A stretch of 64,000 nt of DNA, from positions 1-64,000 of the forward strand of contig NZ_JMLE01000007.1 of the NCBI RefSeq assembly GCF_000685965.1, given 5' to 3'. This DNA is from Arthrobacter sp. UNC362MFTsu5.1 (GTDB lineage Bacteria > Actinomycetota > Actinomycetes > Actinomycetales > Micrococcaceae). The notes under the pieces are model-generated. The model saw nothing but the letters and a program-made list of their open reading frames with translations. It ran no database searches and was not told where the DNA came from. The translations under genes and the position numbers were made by a program. Each line of letters begins with the position of its first letter. Positions within the stretch are counted from its first letter, which is position 1. Shown in pieces: positions 44,816-55,042 of the stretch.

Positions 44816-46045
44816 TCAATTGGCGTACTGCGCCCAGGGGATGTTCCAGTCGCCGAATCCGTCGTCGAAGTTGGCGTTTTCACCTTCGGTGTTGACTACC
44901 TGGACAACGTCGCCCGTGGTCATGTTCTCGAAGACCCACTGGGCGCCGTCCGGGCCCAGGCCGATGCAACCGTGCGAGAGGTTGCTGACACCGATGTACG
45001 GCATTGCGGAGTCCGTGGCCTGGTGGATGAATTCCCCGCTGGGTGTCAGGCGGGTGGCGAAGTTGACGTCCAGCTCGCCGTAGTAGGCCGGGTCGCCCGG
45101 CTTGAGCCCGATGCTGGCGGCAGACATATGCTCCACCCGGTACTTCTCCATGAAGACGAGGTAGCCCCTGGCCGAAGGGAACCGGGTGTCCCCCATGGTG
45201 GCCGGCCATGTGCCGGCCGGCTTGTCATTAACGCTCACCGAAAAGGTGTGCGCCGTAGCGTCGGCCACGGCGACCTTCTTGTCGCCGATGTGGACCGTGA
45301 CCAACTTGTTAAAGTTTCCGATCTGGCCGTTGCCGAAATCAACCCCGAAAAGCTGCAGGTCCATGGTGACCGTGCTGTTGGCCGCCCAGAAATTCTCGGC
45401 CCGGTACCGGACCATGCTGTCGCTGAACCAGTGAAAGTCGCCCGCCTGGCCGGACGTCGAGGAGACCTTGATGGCTTTCTCCACCGCGTCCTTGTTCAGG
45501 ACAGGTTCGCTGAAGGTGATCTGCAGCGGCTGCGCGACGCCGACCTTCATTCCGTCCAGCGGGTAGACCGCGGCATCCGCCTCGTTGGCGGTGGACACCG
45601 TGGTGAACGTGCGGGTGCTGTTGGTCTTGCGGCCCGCAGCGTCGGCCACCACAAAGCTGTAGGTGTAGCTGCTGTTGAACTGCAAGGGCCCGGCGGCCGA
45701 CCAGCCCGTACCGTCCGAGCTCAGGCTGCCCTCGACTGCTGCGCCGTCGCCGCCCGTGAGGGCCACGCGTTCAATGGTTCCGTTGGTGACTTTCAGCGAT
45801 ACCGGGGCTGCCGGATTTACCTGCTGCGCGCCGTCCGCCGGCGACGCTGCCAGTTGCACCGGCGCCACCACCGGCGCCGCGAGTCCCGGCGTCGTTCGCT
45901 CCGCGGAACCCGCTTCGGATTCGAAGGCGGCGTGGGCGGCCCCTGGTGCCACGGCGGCGAAAACGCCGCCGCCGGCTGCCAGCAGGCAGAGCGCCCCAAG
46001 CAAAAAGGCCTTCCGGCCGGTGGTCCAGCGTTCCCTTGCCGTCAC
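44816..46045 (-). CDS. L,D-transpeptidase with Ig-like domains (copy 2)
   Basis: 409 residues from the GTG at 46045 (AAAGGTCC upstream); the longer frame reads back into the ahcY terminator. Architecture matches copy 1: signal peptide ending AHA, two Ig-like domains, and a YkuD domain with the nucleophile Cys in SNLSHGCIGL and the final GDWNIPWAQYAN. The gene is 139 bp upstream of copy 1, with its own promoter possible in the gap. Tandem duplication followed by divergence is the simplest origin. Confidence 0.94.
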   Translation of the reverse strand: MTARERWTTGRKAFLLGALCLLAAGGGVFAAVAPGAAHAAFESEAGSAERTTPGLAAPVVAPVQLAASPADGAQQVNPAAPVSLKVTNGTIERVALTGGDGAAVEGSLSSDGTGWSAAGPLQFNSSYTYSFVVADAAGRKTNSTRTFTTVSTANEADAAVYPLDGMKVGVAQPLQITFSEPVLNKDAVEKAIKVSSTSGQAGDFHWFSDSMVRYRAENFWAANSTVTMDLQLFGVDFGNGQIGNFNKLVTVHIGDKKVAVADATAHTFSVSVNDKPAGTWPATMGDTRFPSARGYLVFMEKYRVEHMSAASIGLKPGDPAYYGELDVNFATRLTPSGEFIHQATDSAMPYIGVSNLSHGCIGLGPDGAQWVFENMTTGDVVQVVNTEGENANFDDGFGDWNIPWAQYAN

Positions 46046-46136
46046 GGCGCGGGGACCTTTGCAGTCATCATGGGCACAGCATAGGGCACGCTCCTTAGAG
46101 TTGACGGGGTATCCGGCAACCCGAAGGCCACGGCGA

Positions 46137-46164
46137 AGGGCCCCGGAAGTCATTCCGGGGCCCT
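46137..46164 (-). terminator. terminator after ahcY
   Basis: A 12-bp perfect stem (AGGGCCCCGGAA at 46137-46148 with its complement at 46153-46164) around GTCA, extended by three more pairs beyond a bulged A. It lies about 40 bp past the ahcY stop. Confidence 0.8.
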
Positions 46165-46203
46165 CGCGATGCTGCTTTTACGGCCGCCTGGGCGGCTGCG
46201 CGC

Positions 46204-47682
<1,479 letters not shown>

Positions 47683-47815
47683 GTGAGTCCTTGTGTTGTA
47701 TCCGGAAAATTCAGGAGCGGCGGAAGTCCGTGTCCGTTCGGCGAACCATGGGAAGTTCGACGCCAAGCGGAAGGGCGATGGGCCGGCCGGGCGGTTATTC
47801 GGGCCGGCGGTGAAG

Positions 47816-48097
47816 CTATACGGCGTTGGCGGGCCCTGATGCCGCAGGGCTTGATGCCGCGGGGCTTGTTGCCGCGGGGCCGTGCCCGCCGTCATGCTGG
47901 TCCGACGCCGCGGCGTTCGCGGCGGCGACGAGTTCCGGCGGCAGCAGCAGCGGAATGCCGTCCTCGATGGCGTAGCGCAGCTTCTCCCCGGAGGCACCGG
48001 CGGCAGTCGAGACGAGTTCTTCGCCTTCCTGCACCAGTGTTGAGCCGGTTACGGGACAACGCAGGACGGACAACAGGTCAGGACTGATCTTTGGCAT
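47816..48097 (-). CDS. Trm112-like protein
   Basis: 93 residues, ATG with GGGAG upstream. The first 60 residues match the Trm112/YcaR fold ([26 protein letters not shown]), although only one of the usual zinc Cys remains. The last 30 residues are Ala/Ser/Pro-rich and encoded by a 15-bp tandem repeat. In other organisms Trm112 stabilises methyltransferases. Order ahcY-Trm112-DUF3499-zincin is conserved in related genera. Confidence 0.9.
   Translation of the reverse strand: MPKISPDLLSVLRCPVTGSTLVQEGEELVSTAAGASGEKLRYAIEDGIPLLLPPELVAAANAAASDQHDGGHGPAATSPAASSPAASGPANAV
47838..47882. repeat. three 15-bp in-frame tandem repeats in the Trm112-like gene
   Basis: Units GATGCCGCAGGGCTT (47838-47852), GATGCCGCGGGGCTT (47853-47867) and GTTGCCGCGGGGCCG (47868-47882) encode the C-terminal repeats [14 protein letters not shown]. 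Confidence 0.8.
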
Positions 48098-48187
48098 GGT
48101 GAATGCTCCCTGATGGGCGCCGCAGCAGGCGCCGGTGGCCGATGGATTTGCAGCTTCCAGCGTACAAGCTTCGCGGCGCGGCCGGGC

Positions 48188-48577
48188 TCAGGACGGTTCG
48201 CGGAGGACCCGCAGGTGTCCCCGCCGGGCGCCTTCCGAAGCCGGCGGGGCCTCAAGCGCCGCGTGCGCGGAACGCTGTCCCGGGGCAGGGTCCGCCGCGG
48301 ACGGTCGCAGGGCAGCCTCGCGGACGGCGTTGGCGAGGGCCAGCAGGTCATCGGGCCCCGGCTGCGGCGGCGTTGCCGGCATGGCCAGGCGCAAAACTTC
48401 CCAGCCCCGCGGCACTGTCAGTGACCCGGCATGCTGTTCGCACAAATCGTAACAATGGGGCTCGGCGTACGTGGCCAGTGGCCCCAGGACGGCCGTGGAG
48501 TCCGCGTAGACGTACGTCAAAGTGGCCACCGCAGAGTTACGGCAGGCTGACCTTGAACATTGACGAATAGCACCCAC
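48188..48577 (-). CDS. DUF3499 family protein
   Basis: 129 residues from a GTG. Two CxxxxC-type pairs (Cys7/Cys12 in QCSRSAC, and HCYDLCEQH) suggest a zinc-ribbon-like small domain; WEVLRL follows. The C-terminal 50 residues are Ala/Pro/Arg-rich. The family is actinobacterial and of unknown function, with the Mycobacterium homologue (Rv3258c) also next to the zincin-like gene and whiB2. It is divergent from that gene here. Confidence 0.88.
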   Translation of the reverse strand: MGAIRQCSRSACRNSAVATLTYVYADSTAVLGPLATYAEPHCYDLCEQHAGSLTVPRGWEVLRLAMPATPPQPGPDDLLALANAVREAALRPSAADPAPGQRSAHAALEAPPASEGARRGHLRVLREPS

Positions 48578-48731
48578 GACATCACAGACTACTCCCCGTT
48601 GGCCGTTGTGCCGTACATTCCTGCCCGCAGTGTCCTGTGGTGTCGTCCGTGCTGCCGCAAGTTGCCGGGATGGTCCGTGTGGCGTTTCTAGTTATGTCGC
48701 GTATTTCAGGCGGCGGGTTTAGAGTCAATGT

Positions 48732-49259
48732 ATGCAGCAATCGCACCACGTTCCGGGTTTTACGGTCCGGTTGGCTGACCCGGGAGCCGGCCAGCCGGCG
48801 GACACCGCCGCGCCCGCGTCAACAGTCCGCGGGAAGAGCTTCCGGGAGCGCCGCAGGAACCGCCATGGGCGTGGCCTGCGCGGCGAACTGATGCTGCCTA
48901 CGCTTCCGGGCTACCGCACCCGTTCGGACCGCTTCGACGAGATGGTCATGGACTCCGCCCAGCGTCTCCACGACATCTGGGGCAAGCCCCTGGACGGTGT
49001 CAGGTTTGCTGTTGATGAGATCCCGCAGGGCCTGGAGCAGCTGGTTGCGGACCGCTCCCCGGCGCCGATGGGTCTTTATGAGCCCGCCGCCGGCGGCGAA
49101 GGTCCGGTGATCACGCTCTACCGCCGGGTCATCGAGAACGCCTGCTCCAGCCGCGAGGAACTCCAGGACCTGGTGCACGACGTCGTGGTGGAACGCACCG
49201 CTGAAATGCTCGGGGTGGCACCGGAAACACTGGACCCCGTCTACCGGCGCCGGTACTAA
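48732..49259 (+). CDS. zincin-like metallopeptidase family protein lacking HExxH
   Basis: 175 residues. A basic N-terminus (KSFRERRRNRHGRG) precedes a domain of the DUF1025/minimal zincin family (TRSDRFDEMVMDSAQRL, GPVITLYRRVIENACSSREEL). Where family members carry HEIGH, this one has HDVVVE (149-154), so the Glu and second His of the zinc site are absent and it is unlikely to be a peptidase of the usual kind. Its homologue in Mycobacterium (Rv3259) also sits beside whiB2. It converges with the DUF5719 gene. Confidence 0.85.
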   Translation: MQQSHHVPGFTVRLADPGAGQPADTAAPASTVRGKSFRERRRNRHGRGLRGELMLPTLPGYRTRSDRFDEMVMDSAQRLHDIWGKPLDGVRFAVDEIPQGLEQLVADRSPAPMGLYEPAAGGEGPVITLYRRVIENACSSREELQDLVHDVVVERTAEMLGVAPETLDPVYRRRY

Positions 49260-49278
49260 GCGCCGGCACCGGCTGGTG

Positions 49279-50964
49279 CTAGTAGCCGAGCTTCACCGCG
49301 ACCTGTTCCTGTCCCGCGGCGCCCGGCGCCACCGCCACTGCGCCGATATCCGCGCGCCCGTCCTGCTCCAGCAGCACTGTGCCGTACGCAGCATCTCCGG
49401 ACGCTGACACGACGTACCCCAGCACCGCCGAATCAGCCACCTCCGCGGGCACCTTGATGACTGCGGTGGTGCCGCCGGCGATGTCCGCGGCGGCCGCACT
49501 GCGGACCTTGCCGTCAGCAGTGATGGGTGTGTAGGTGATCTTGGCCCGGTCCTCGGGTGCACCGAAGACCAGGTAGCGTTCTCCACCTCGCGGCACCGCC
49601 ACCACGTGCTGGCTCCCGAGCCTGGCGGATGACGGCGACCAGGCAAAGTCCGTGGCGCCGTCCGACTTGAGGCCGCGGGTTACCCGCGCCGCAGCGGCGA
49701 ACGACACGTCGGAACTGGCCGCAACGGTGTATTGGCCGGCCGGAACACCCGCCAATGAAACCTCCGTCACGGATCCGCCCTTGGCCGTCACCACGCCGCC
49801 GCCCGGCAGGGCCTTTTGACCATCGCGGCCGTACAGCTTGATTTCCACCACGGCGTCTGCAGGGCCGGGGACGGCGATCTGCAGCGCCGCCGCGGCGTCA
49901 GCAAAGCCTTGTTTGGCCGTGAGTGCCTTGGCGGAGGCCGGGTCCTGGATGTCCAGTCCGGACATGACCTGCCGCGTCGCCGGTGCCGCGCCGGGCACAA
50001 TAAAGTCCACGCCGCCGGGAGTTAGCCCTCTCAGGACGCTCTGCTGGACCACGGCGGTGACCGGACCTCCGGCGCTCCGGGCGTGGATGCTGAGCTTTGC
50101 CTGGCCGGGCGCCAGTCCGGCCAGGACGATGGAGCGGGTGGTTCCCGGCGCAACCAGGAGTCCGCGGCTGCCGGGGGCCTGGATCTGGCCTTCGGCGCCG
50201 TACAGGTCCAGGCTGACGGTCGCCGGGGTGCTGGAGGCGTTGCTGAGGTTGAGTACTGCGGTCCGCCCCAGTGAAGTGTTCGCACCTACAAGCCACAGGT
50301 CGTTCGACGGCGCCTGGCAGCCGGCCGCGGCCAGGCCCTGCAGGTCACCGTCGGTGGCGGTGTAACTCATCACTCCACCGGCCGTGGCCTGCTGGTTGCC
50401 TGCCGCATCCGCGCTCAGGACGCTGACGGAATCCACCGAGCGTTCGGACACGACCCCTGCCAGCAGCGCAGGAGGGGCGGTGGCAGCGGTGGGGCTTCCG
50501 GGATCCTTGGCGATTTCGGCCAGCGGATTTCCGTTGAGCTCGGCAAGCCTGCTTCCGGGCAGCACTCCTGCGTTGGTACTCAGCACTACGCCGTTGACCA
50601 GGGTCCTGGCGGTGGCCGATTCCGGGCTGAACTGCGGGTCGGTGCCCACGGGGGTGCCCTCCAACAAGCGGGCGGGGCCGGGGCAGATCCCCACGTTGCT
50701 TCCCGCAGGTACTGCTGCCAGCGGTGCTTCGAGCGTGCGGCTGCCGGCGCTTTGCGGGCCCATAGACGCCGCCGCCACCAGGCTTCCGGCCGCAGCCACG
50801 ATGACCACTGCCGAGGCCAGCCCCGCCACCGTTCCGCGCACAGCTCTCCCGCGGCCGGTGAGTCCCTTCAGGCGTGCTGCCGCGGGCGCGGCTTCCCCTG
50901 CGTGGTCAGCCTCGTGGTCCGCGGTCGCTGCCTGCGGCACGCCGTCGTTCCCGTCCTTATGCAT
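49279..50964 (-). CDS. DUF5719 family secreted/membrane-anchored protein
   Basis: 561 residues from the ATG at 50964, which lies within the last codons of the glycosyltransferase gene (8-bp overlap). After a cytosolic Ala/Glu-rich N-terminus of about 45 residues comes one membrane helix (GTVAGLASAVVIVAAAGSLV), then an external region of repeated beta-sandwich character up to the C-terminus. The family is specific to Actinobacteria and always follows this large GT2 enzyme in Micrococcales, suggesting joint action in the envelope. Function unknown. Confidence 0.87.
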   Translation of the reverse strand: MHKDGNDGVPQAATADHEADHAGEAAPAAARLKGLTGRGRAVRGTVAGLASAVVIVAAAGSLVAAASMGPQSAGSRTLEAPLAAVPAGSNVGICPGPARLLEGTPVGTDPQFSPESATARTLVNGVVLSTNAGVLPGSRLAELNGNPLAEIAKDPGSPTAATAPPALLAGVVSERSVDSVSVLSADAAGNQQATAGGVMSYTATDGDLQGLAAAGCQAPSNDLWLVGANTSLGRTAVLNLSNASSTPATVSLDLYGAEGQIQAPGSRGLLVAPGTTRSIVLAGLAPGQAKLSIHARSAGGPVTAVVQQSVLRGLTPGGVDFIVPGAAPATRQVMSGLDIQDPASAKALTAKQGFADAAAALQIAVPGPADAVVEIKLYGRDGQKALPGGGVVTAKGGSVTEVSLAGVPAGQYTVAASSDVSFAAAARVTRGLKSDGATDFAWSPSSARLGSQHVVAVPRGGERYLVFGAPEDRAKITYTPITADGKVRSAAAADIAGGTTAVIKVPAEVADSAVLGYVVSASGDAAYGTVLLEQDGRADIGAVAVAPGAAGQEQVAVKLGY

Positions 50965-53900
50965 GCTGATGTTCCTTACGCAGGGAGCCTTCATCGCGGG
51001 AGAGGCCGGTGTTCGGCCGGCGGGCGGGCATGGGAATGGCTAGCAGCACGGTCAGTCCAATGACCGTGGCCTGGACGACGGCGGTCCACCCCGCCCACGG
51101 GTTTTCGTAGCGGATGGTGAGCTGTCCGGCCTGGGCGGGAAGGGTGAACGCCTGGGACCAGCCGGACGTTGTGGACGTCAGCCGCCTGCCGTCCAGCCAT
51201 GCCGACCACCCCGGATCGGAACGTTCGGCGAGAACCACCAGCCGGCCTTCCGGCCCTTCCGGAACTGCGGCATCAACCGATTCCAGTCCGGAGGGCAGGA
51301 GCCCTATCGCTGCTCCGGCACCGTCCACGATGCGCACCCGGTGGGCGACATCCGCGGCGTCGATGACAGGCTGGTTGAGCGGGCTGATCCGCCAGAGCCA
51401 GCCGACGTTGGTCTGCCCCACGGCGACCAGTCCGGGCACGGCATCCATCCGGCTCGCAGTCAGCTGCGCGGCGGTGTCCGAGGACCGGAGGACAACGAAG
51501 CCTGCCCCCAGGCGTTCCAGTTCAGGGCGCGGGTCAACGCCCTGGCCGGCGACCACGGTGGCCACGACGCTGCGCAGGGCTGCGGTAACGGCGTCGTCAT
51601 CCCTGACGGTCTCCTTGCCCGGGTCGCCCATGATGTTGCGGGCGGCAGCAATGGCGGACAGTCCGTCCAGGGTGGTGCCTGCACCCCTCACGATCGAGGC
51701 GTTGAAGCTGCCGTCCTCAGCCGTGTCGATCACCAGCGTCCGGGTCTGCTCCGGTCCCTGGCCGCGGTCGATGGCCGTTGCGGGCAGTGTGCGGGCAGAG
51801 GTGGAAGCAATCTGCCGAGGGGTGCCCCAAGGGGCCGTTCCCGCAGTCTCAGGGGCAGCACCGGCAGCTGCGGCCCCGGAGGCGGACTGCAGCAGGTTCT
51901 GGGCTGCCCAGGCGCTCAGTCCGGCCACGGGCCCCGCGACGAGCAACACCATGGCAAGGACAGACATGCACCTAAGAGCGATCCGGCGGGCGGCCGGTGC
52001 GGCAGCTGTCCGCTCCGCGAAGCAGAGCAGACCGTCGGCCCCGATCAGGGCGGCACCCAGCAGCAGGAATCCGGACGCAGACACGGCAGGTCCCGTAAAG
52101 GGCGTGACCAGCGTGTCGGCGCTGGCGCCCGTGGCGACGTGGCCGGCGAGCCAGCCGCCCGCGAGGATGATCAGGGCGGCCACCCACAGGGCACGGGCAA
52201 CGCGGGTGCGCTTGCCGGGGACAAAGAGTGCCGCCGTCGCCAGGGCGACGACCGGGAAACCGACCAGGAGGGCAAGGAGCAGCGCCCACGGGACGGCAGT
52301 TCCGTCGAAAACCGGAAGGCCGGCCAAACCGCCGTCGGCATCAAAGTACAACGGCTGTCCCAGCAGCTGCTGCCACAACGGCGCGCCATCAAAACCGAGC
52401 GGCACGCCGGGGTCGGCCAGCAGTGCCCGCGGGCGGTCGAGGACGGAGAACCCGAAGGGAACAAAAAGCGCTGCGCTCGGAAGCAACGCCCACCAGACAG
52501 TGCGTCCGCGCCGGCCCAGCAGGATCCCGGCAAGGACAACCACGGCGGCGGACGGAAGCAGCAGCGACGGTGCCGCGGCTGCCACCACAGCCAGCGCCAG
52601 GCCGGCGGCAGCTGCGGCGGTCCACGATGGCATCCCGTTGACGCCGGGCTTGGCGGGAGGCTTTTCCAGGAAGCGGCGGTCCCCCGGTTCGGGCACGGCA
52701 AAGCGGCCCTGGCCACGGGCAGTGCCGGTGGCACGCAGCAGGGCCACCACCAGTAGCGGAATCATGATGTGGGCTACCAGCGCACCCAGGCGTCCCTGGT
52801 TCAAAGCGACCTGCAGGGCGGGCGCCCCGCCCCACACGAGTGCAGCCACGAGGCGGAACCGTCGCCGCGTGGTCAGGCCGCCGGCTGCAAACCAGGCGGC
52901 GAGGCCGGAGAGCGGCATGGCCAGGAGCAGCAGCCAGGCCAGGGCGCTGTTGGCATCCCCGCCGCCCGCAATGCCAAGAACCCAAAGGAGGAGGGCGAAG
53001 GGGTCGCCGTGGCCGGGGAGTCCGGCGCCCAGCCCGATCCACCAGCTGGTGGCGTGGTGCCAGATGTCCGAGACCTTCGACGAAACGGGAATCAGGCCAC
53101 CGCCGGAGACTGCTTCGGCACGGAACAACCCCGAAAGCCCGATCAGCGACGCGGCCGCTGTCAGGATCACGGCCAGCAGGGCGCCGTTGCCCACCCAGCC
53201 GCGGTCCGAGGTGGTCAGCGCGGCGAAGTCGTCCGTGGAGTCACCGCTGGGCTGTTCGGCCAGCGGATCGGTTCTGGCCGAGTCGGGGCCCTGGTCGTCG
53301 GAGCCCAACGCTTCAATGAGGGAGCGCCGGTGCGCCCAGACCTCGCGCCGCGGGGTCTGGAGTCCTTTGATCACCGAGCGGCGAATCCGCCGCGTCCGTG
53401 CTGCGTCGCGGCGCCCGCGGATCACCGCCGCGGGACGGCCCAGCGCCACAAACGTCGCCATGAGCTGGGAGAATCCGTGGCCGGGATCCTTGACGGCAAT
53501 GCTCAGGACAAGCTTGAAGAGGCTCCCCAGCAGTGCCCCCGCCGCGTGCAGCGGCACCTTCCACCACACGGTGTGCTTGAGGCGGAGGTAGACCTGGGCC
53601 TTGCGGGCTGCGCTGGCGCTCCCCAGCGCATGCGGCCGGTGCGACACGTGGAACATCCGCGCTGTGGGAACCACCACCACGCGGTGTCCGGCAAGGCGGT
53701 TGCGCCAGCAGAAATCCACATCGTCCCCGGTTCCGGGCAGGGCGGCGTCAAAACCGCCCAGTTCCTCCCAGACGTCCCGTCGTACCAGCATGCCGGCGGA
53801 GTTGACCGCGAAGGTGTCGCTGCGGCCGTCGTACTGCCCCTGGTCGAGTTCATCCGCTTCGATGAGGGTCAGCCGTTCAGCCCAGCGGCTGGTGGAAAGT

Positions 53901-54376
53901 CCGACGTCGATCAGCCGGCGCCTGGCATGCCAGTCCAGCTGCTTGCAGCCGGCCACCGTCACCGACGGTGCCCGCTCCACGGCATGGAGCAGTTCGGCGA
54001 GCGCTTCCGGCGCGGGCGCGGCATCATCGTGCAGCAGCCAGATCCATTCGGCGTCGGCCGCCGGCCGGTCGCTGTCGCGGGGAACACTGTCCTGGGGAAC
54101 GCTGTCCCCGGGATCTCCGTTTCGGGGGGCCAGGGCGGCCAGGCCGGCCTTGACCGCATCCCCCATCCCGGCCCGTCCCTGCTGGAAGGTGGTGACGTTT
54201 GCCTCGCCGAACGCCTGGTCCAGCAAGGCCAGGGAATTATCCCGTGAGCCGGTATCGACGCCGATGAAAGCATCAACGGGTCGGGTCTGCTCCGACAAAG
54301 CCGCCAGGGTTCTGGGGAGATAGTCACCGCCGTTGTGGGCGACCACAACGGCGGTGACATGTACTACTTGAAGAAT
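50957..54376 (-). CDS. large membrane glycosyltransferase family 2 protein (start codon uncertain)
   Basis: About 1139 residues. Residues 1-300 are a GT2 domain: VTAVVVAHNGGDYLPRTL, nucleotide-binding GVDTGSRDNS, the acidic motif LLHDDA and GTGDDVDFCWRN. Then come roughly twelve membrane helices and an external C-terminal region ending KEHQHA. No ATG, GTG or TTG lies between the whiB stop and the first beta-strand. The first GTG (54346) falls inside that strand, so I give the first codon after the whiB stop (an ATT) as the boundary. A start within whiB (TTG 54430, GTG 54472, ATG 54499) is the other possibility. It lies between whiB and DUF5719 on one transcript. Confidence 0.85.
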   Translation of the reverse strand: MLQVVHVTAVVVAHNGGDYLPRTLAALSEQTRPVDAFIGVDTGSRDNSLALLDQAFGEANVTTFQQGRAGMGDAVKAGLAALAPRNGDPGDSVPQDSVPRDSDRPAADAEWIWLLHDDAAPAPEALAELLHAVERAPSVTVAGCKQLDWHARRRLIDVGLSTSRWAERLTLIEADELDQGQYDGRSDTFAVNSAGMLVRRDVWEELGGFDAALPGTGDDVDFCWRNRLAGHRVVVVPTARMFHVSHRPHALGSASAARKAQVYLRLKHTVWWKVPLHAAGALLGSLFKLVLSIAVKDPGHGFSQLMATFVALGRPAAVIRGRRDAARTRRIRRSVIKGLQTPRREVWAHRRSLIEALGSDDQGPDSARTDPLAEQPSGDSTDDFAALTTSDRGWVGNGALLAVILTAAASLIGLSGLFRAEAVSGGGLIPVSSKVSDIWHHATSWWIGLGAGLPGHGDPFALLLWVLGIAGGGDANSALAWLLLLAMPLSGLAAWFAAGGLTTRRRFRLVAALVWGGAPALQVALNQGRLGALVAHIMIPLLVVALLRATGTARGQGRFAVPEPGDRRFLEKPPAKPGVNGMPSWTAAAAAGLALAVVAAAAPSLLLPSAAVVVLAGILLGRRGRTVWWALLPSAALFVPFGFSVLDRPRALLADPGVPLGFDGAPLWQQLLGQPLYFDADGGLAGLPVFDGTAVPWALLLALLVGFPVVALATAALFVPGKRTRVARALWVAALIILAGGWLAGHVATGASADTLVTPFTGPAVSASGFLLLGAALIGADGLLCFAERTAAAPAARRIALRCMSVLAMVLLVAGPVAGLSAWAAQNLLQSASGAAAAGAAPETAGTAPWGTPRQIASTSARTLPATAIDRGQGPEQTRTLVIDTAEDGSFNASIVRGAGTTLDGLSAIAAARNIMGDPGKETVRDDDAVTAALRSVVATVVAGQGVDPRPELERLGAGFVVLRSSDTAAQLTASRMDAVPGLVAVGQTNVGWLWRISPLNQPVIDAADVAHRVRIVDGAGAAIGLLPSGLESVDAAVPEGPEGRLVVLAERSDPGWSAWLDGRRLTSTTSGWSQAFTLPAQAGQLTIRYENPWAGWTAVVQATVIGLTVLLAIPMPARRPNTGLSRDEGSLRKEHQHA

Positions 54377-54921
54377 TAGACCGCTCGCTTCCTCAGCCGA
54401 CGGCGCTCGCGCTCGGAGAGGCCTCCCCAAATGCCAAAGCGTTCGTCGTTCGACAGTGCGTATTCGAGGCACTGCGAGCGTACGTTGCAGGCGCCGCATA
54501 CTTTCTTGGCGTCGCGGGTGGACCCTCCCTTTTCGGGAAAGAATGCCTCCGGATCAGTCTGGGCGCACAAGGCGTCCGTCTGCCAGCCGAGCTCCCCTTC
54601 GTCGTCGAAGTCCTGCTCGAAGGGTAGCCCGATCCAGACCGGTTGCGCGGTGGTTTCCGAGTGCAGTGTCTGCAGTTCCATCGGAGGATCGTGGAGATCG
54701 TTGTCCTGGTCGGGGTTGCCCGCCAGGAGTGCTTCATGTGCTGCCAGGAAGGCCGTAGCCTGGTCCTGCAGCAGATCGTTGGTGCTCTGGTTATACCGCT
54801 CGGCGGCATCCGGATCGGCCGGATCGACATACCAATCACTTGGCACACCGCGCGAACGGTATTTTGCCGACGCCTGACCCGCGACGACTGCATCTTCATG
54901 GATACGCTCAACTTGCCCCAT
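54376..54921 (-). CDS. whiB2: WhiB family iron-sulfur regulator, WhiB2/WhmD-like
   Basis: 181 residues from the ATG at 54921 with AGGAGGGA upstream. The four [4Fe-4S] ligands are Cys119, 142, 145 and 151 (CxxC...C pattern), followed by the G(I)WGG turn (164-167) and basic tail RERRRLRKRAV. An acidic N-terminal extension of about 110 residues is longer than in most WhiB proteins. Gene neighbours (Trm112/DUF3499/zincin, LCP, TIGR03089, purK/E further on) match the whiB2 locus of Mycobacterium, so the assignment to WhiB2, which controls septation and cell division there, rests on synteny and sequence. Confidence 0.9.
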   Translation of the reverse strand: MGQVERIHEDAVVAGQASAKYRSRGVPSDWYVDPADPDAAERYNQSTNDLLQDQATAFLAAHEALLAGNPDQDNDLHDPPMELQTLHSETTAQPVWIGLPFEQDFDDEGELGWQTDALCAQTDPEAFFPEKGGSTRDAKKVCGACNVRSQCLEYALSNDERFGIWGGLSERERRRLRKRAV

Positions 54922-55012
54922 TATGGCGTCCCTCCTGATGTTGCTGCCCCTGACTGAATACCTGGACACTCGGTTGTGTGGCCCGTATCTGCGCAATGGC
55001 GTTCGATAACTA

Positions 55013-55042
55013 ATTACACGTGTGTAAGTCGTTGGGAGTCAA
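55013..55042 (-). promoter_or_regulatory. putative whiB2 promoter with inverted repeat
   Basis: Reading leftward, TTGACT (55037-55042) and TGTAAT (55013-55018) are 18 bp apart, a good -35/-10 match, about 90 bp before the whiB2 start codon. A 14-bp inverted repeat, TTACAC-AC-GTGTAA on the leftward strand (55014-55027), overlaps the -10 and could bind a repressor. Confidence 0.5.

Noticed and set aside
47683-47815. SAM or SAH riboswitch upstream of ahcY
   Set aside because: The gap is short and lacks the conserved pseudoknot sequences of these classes.
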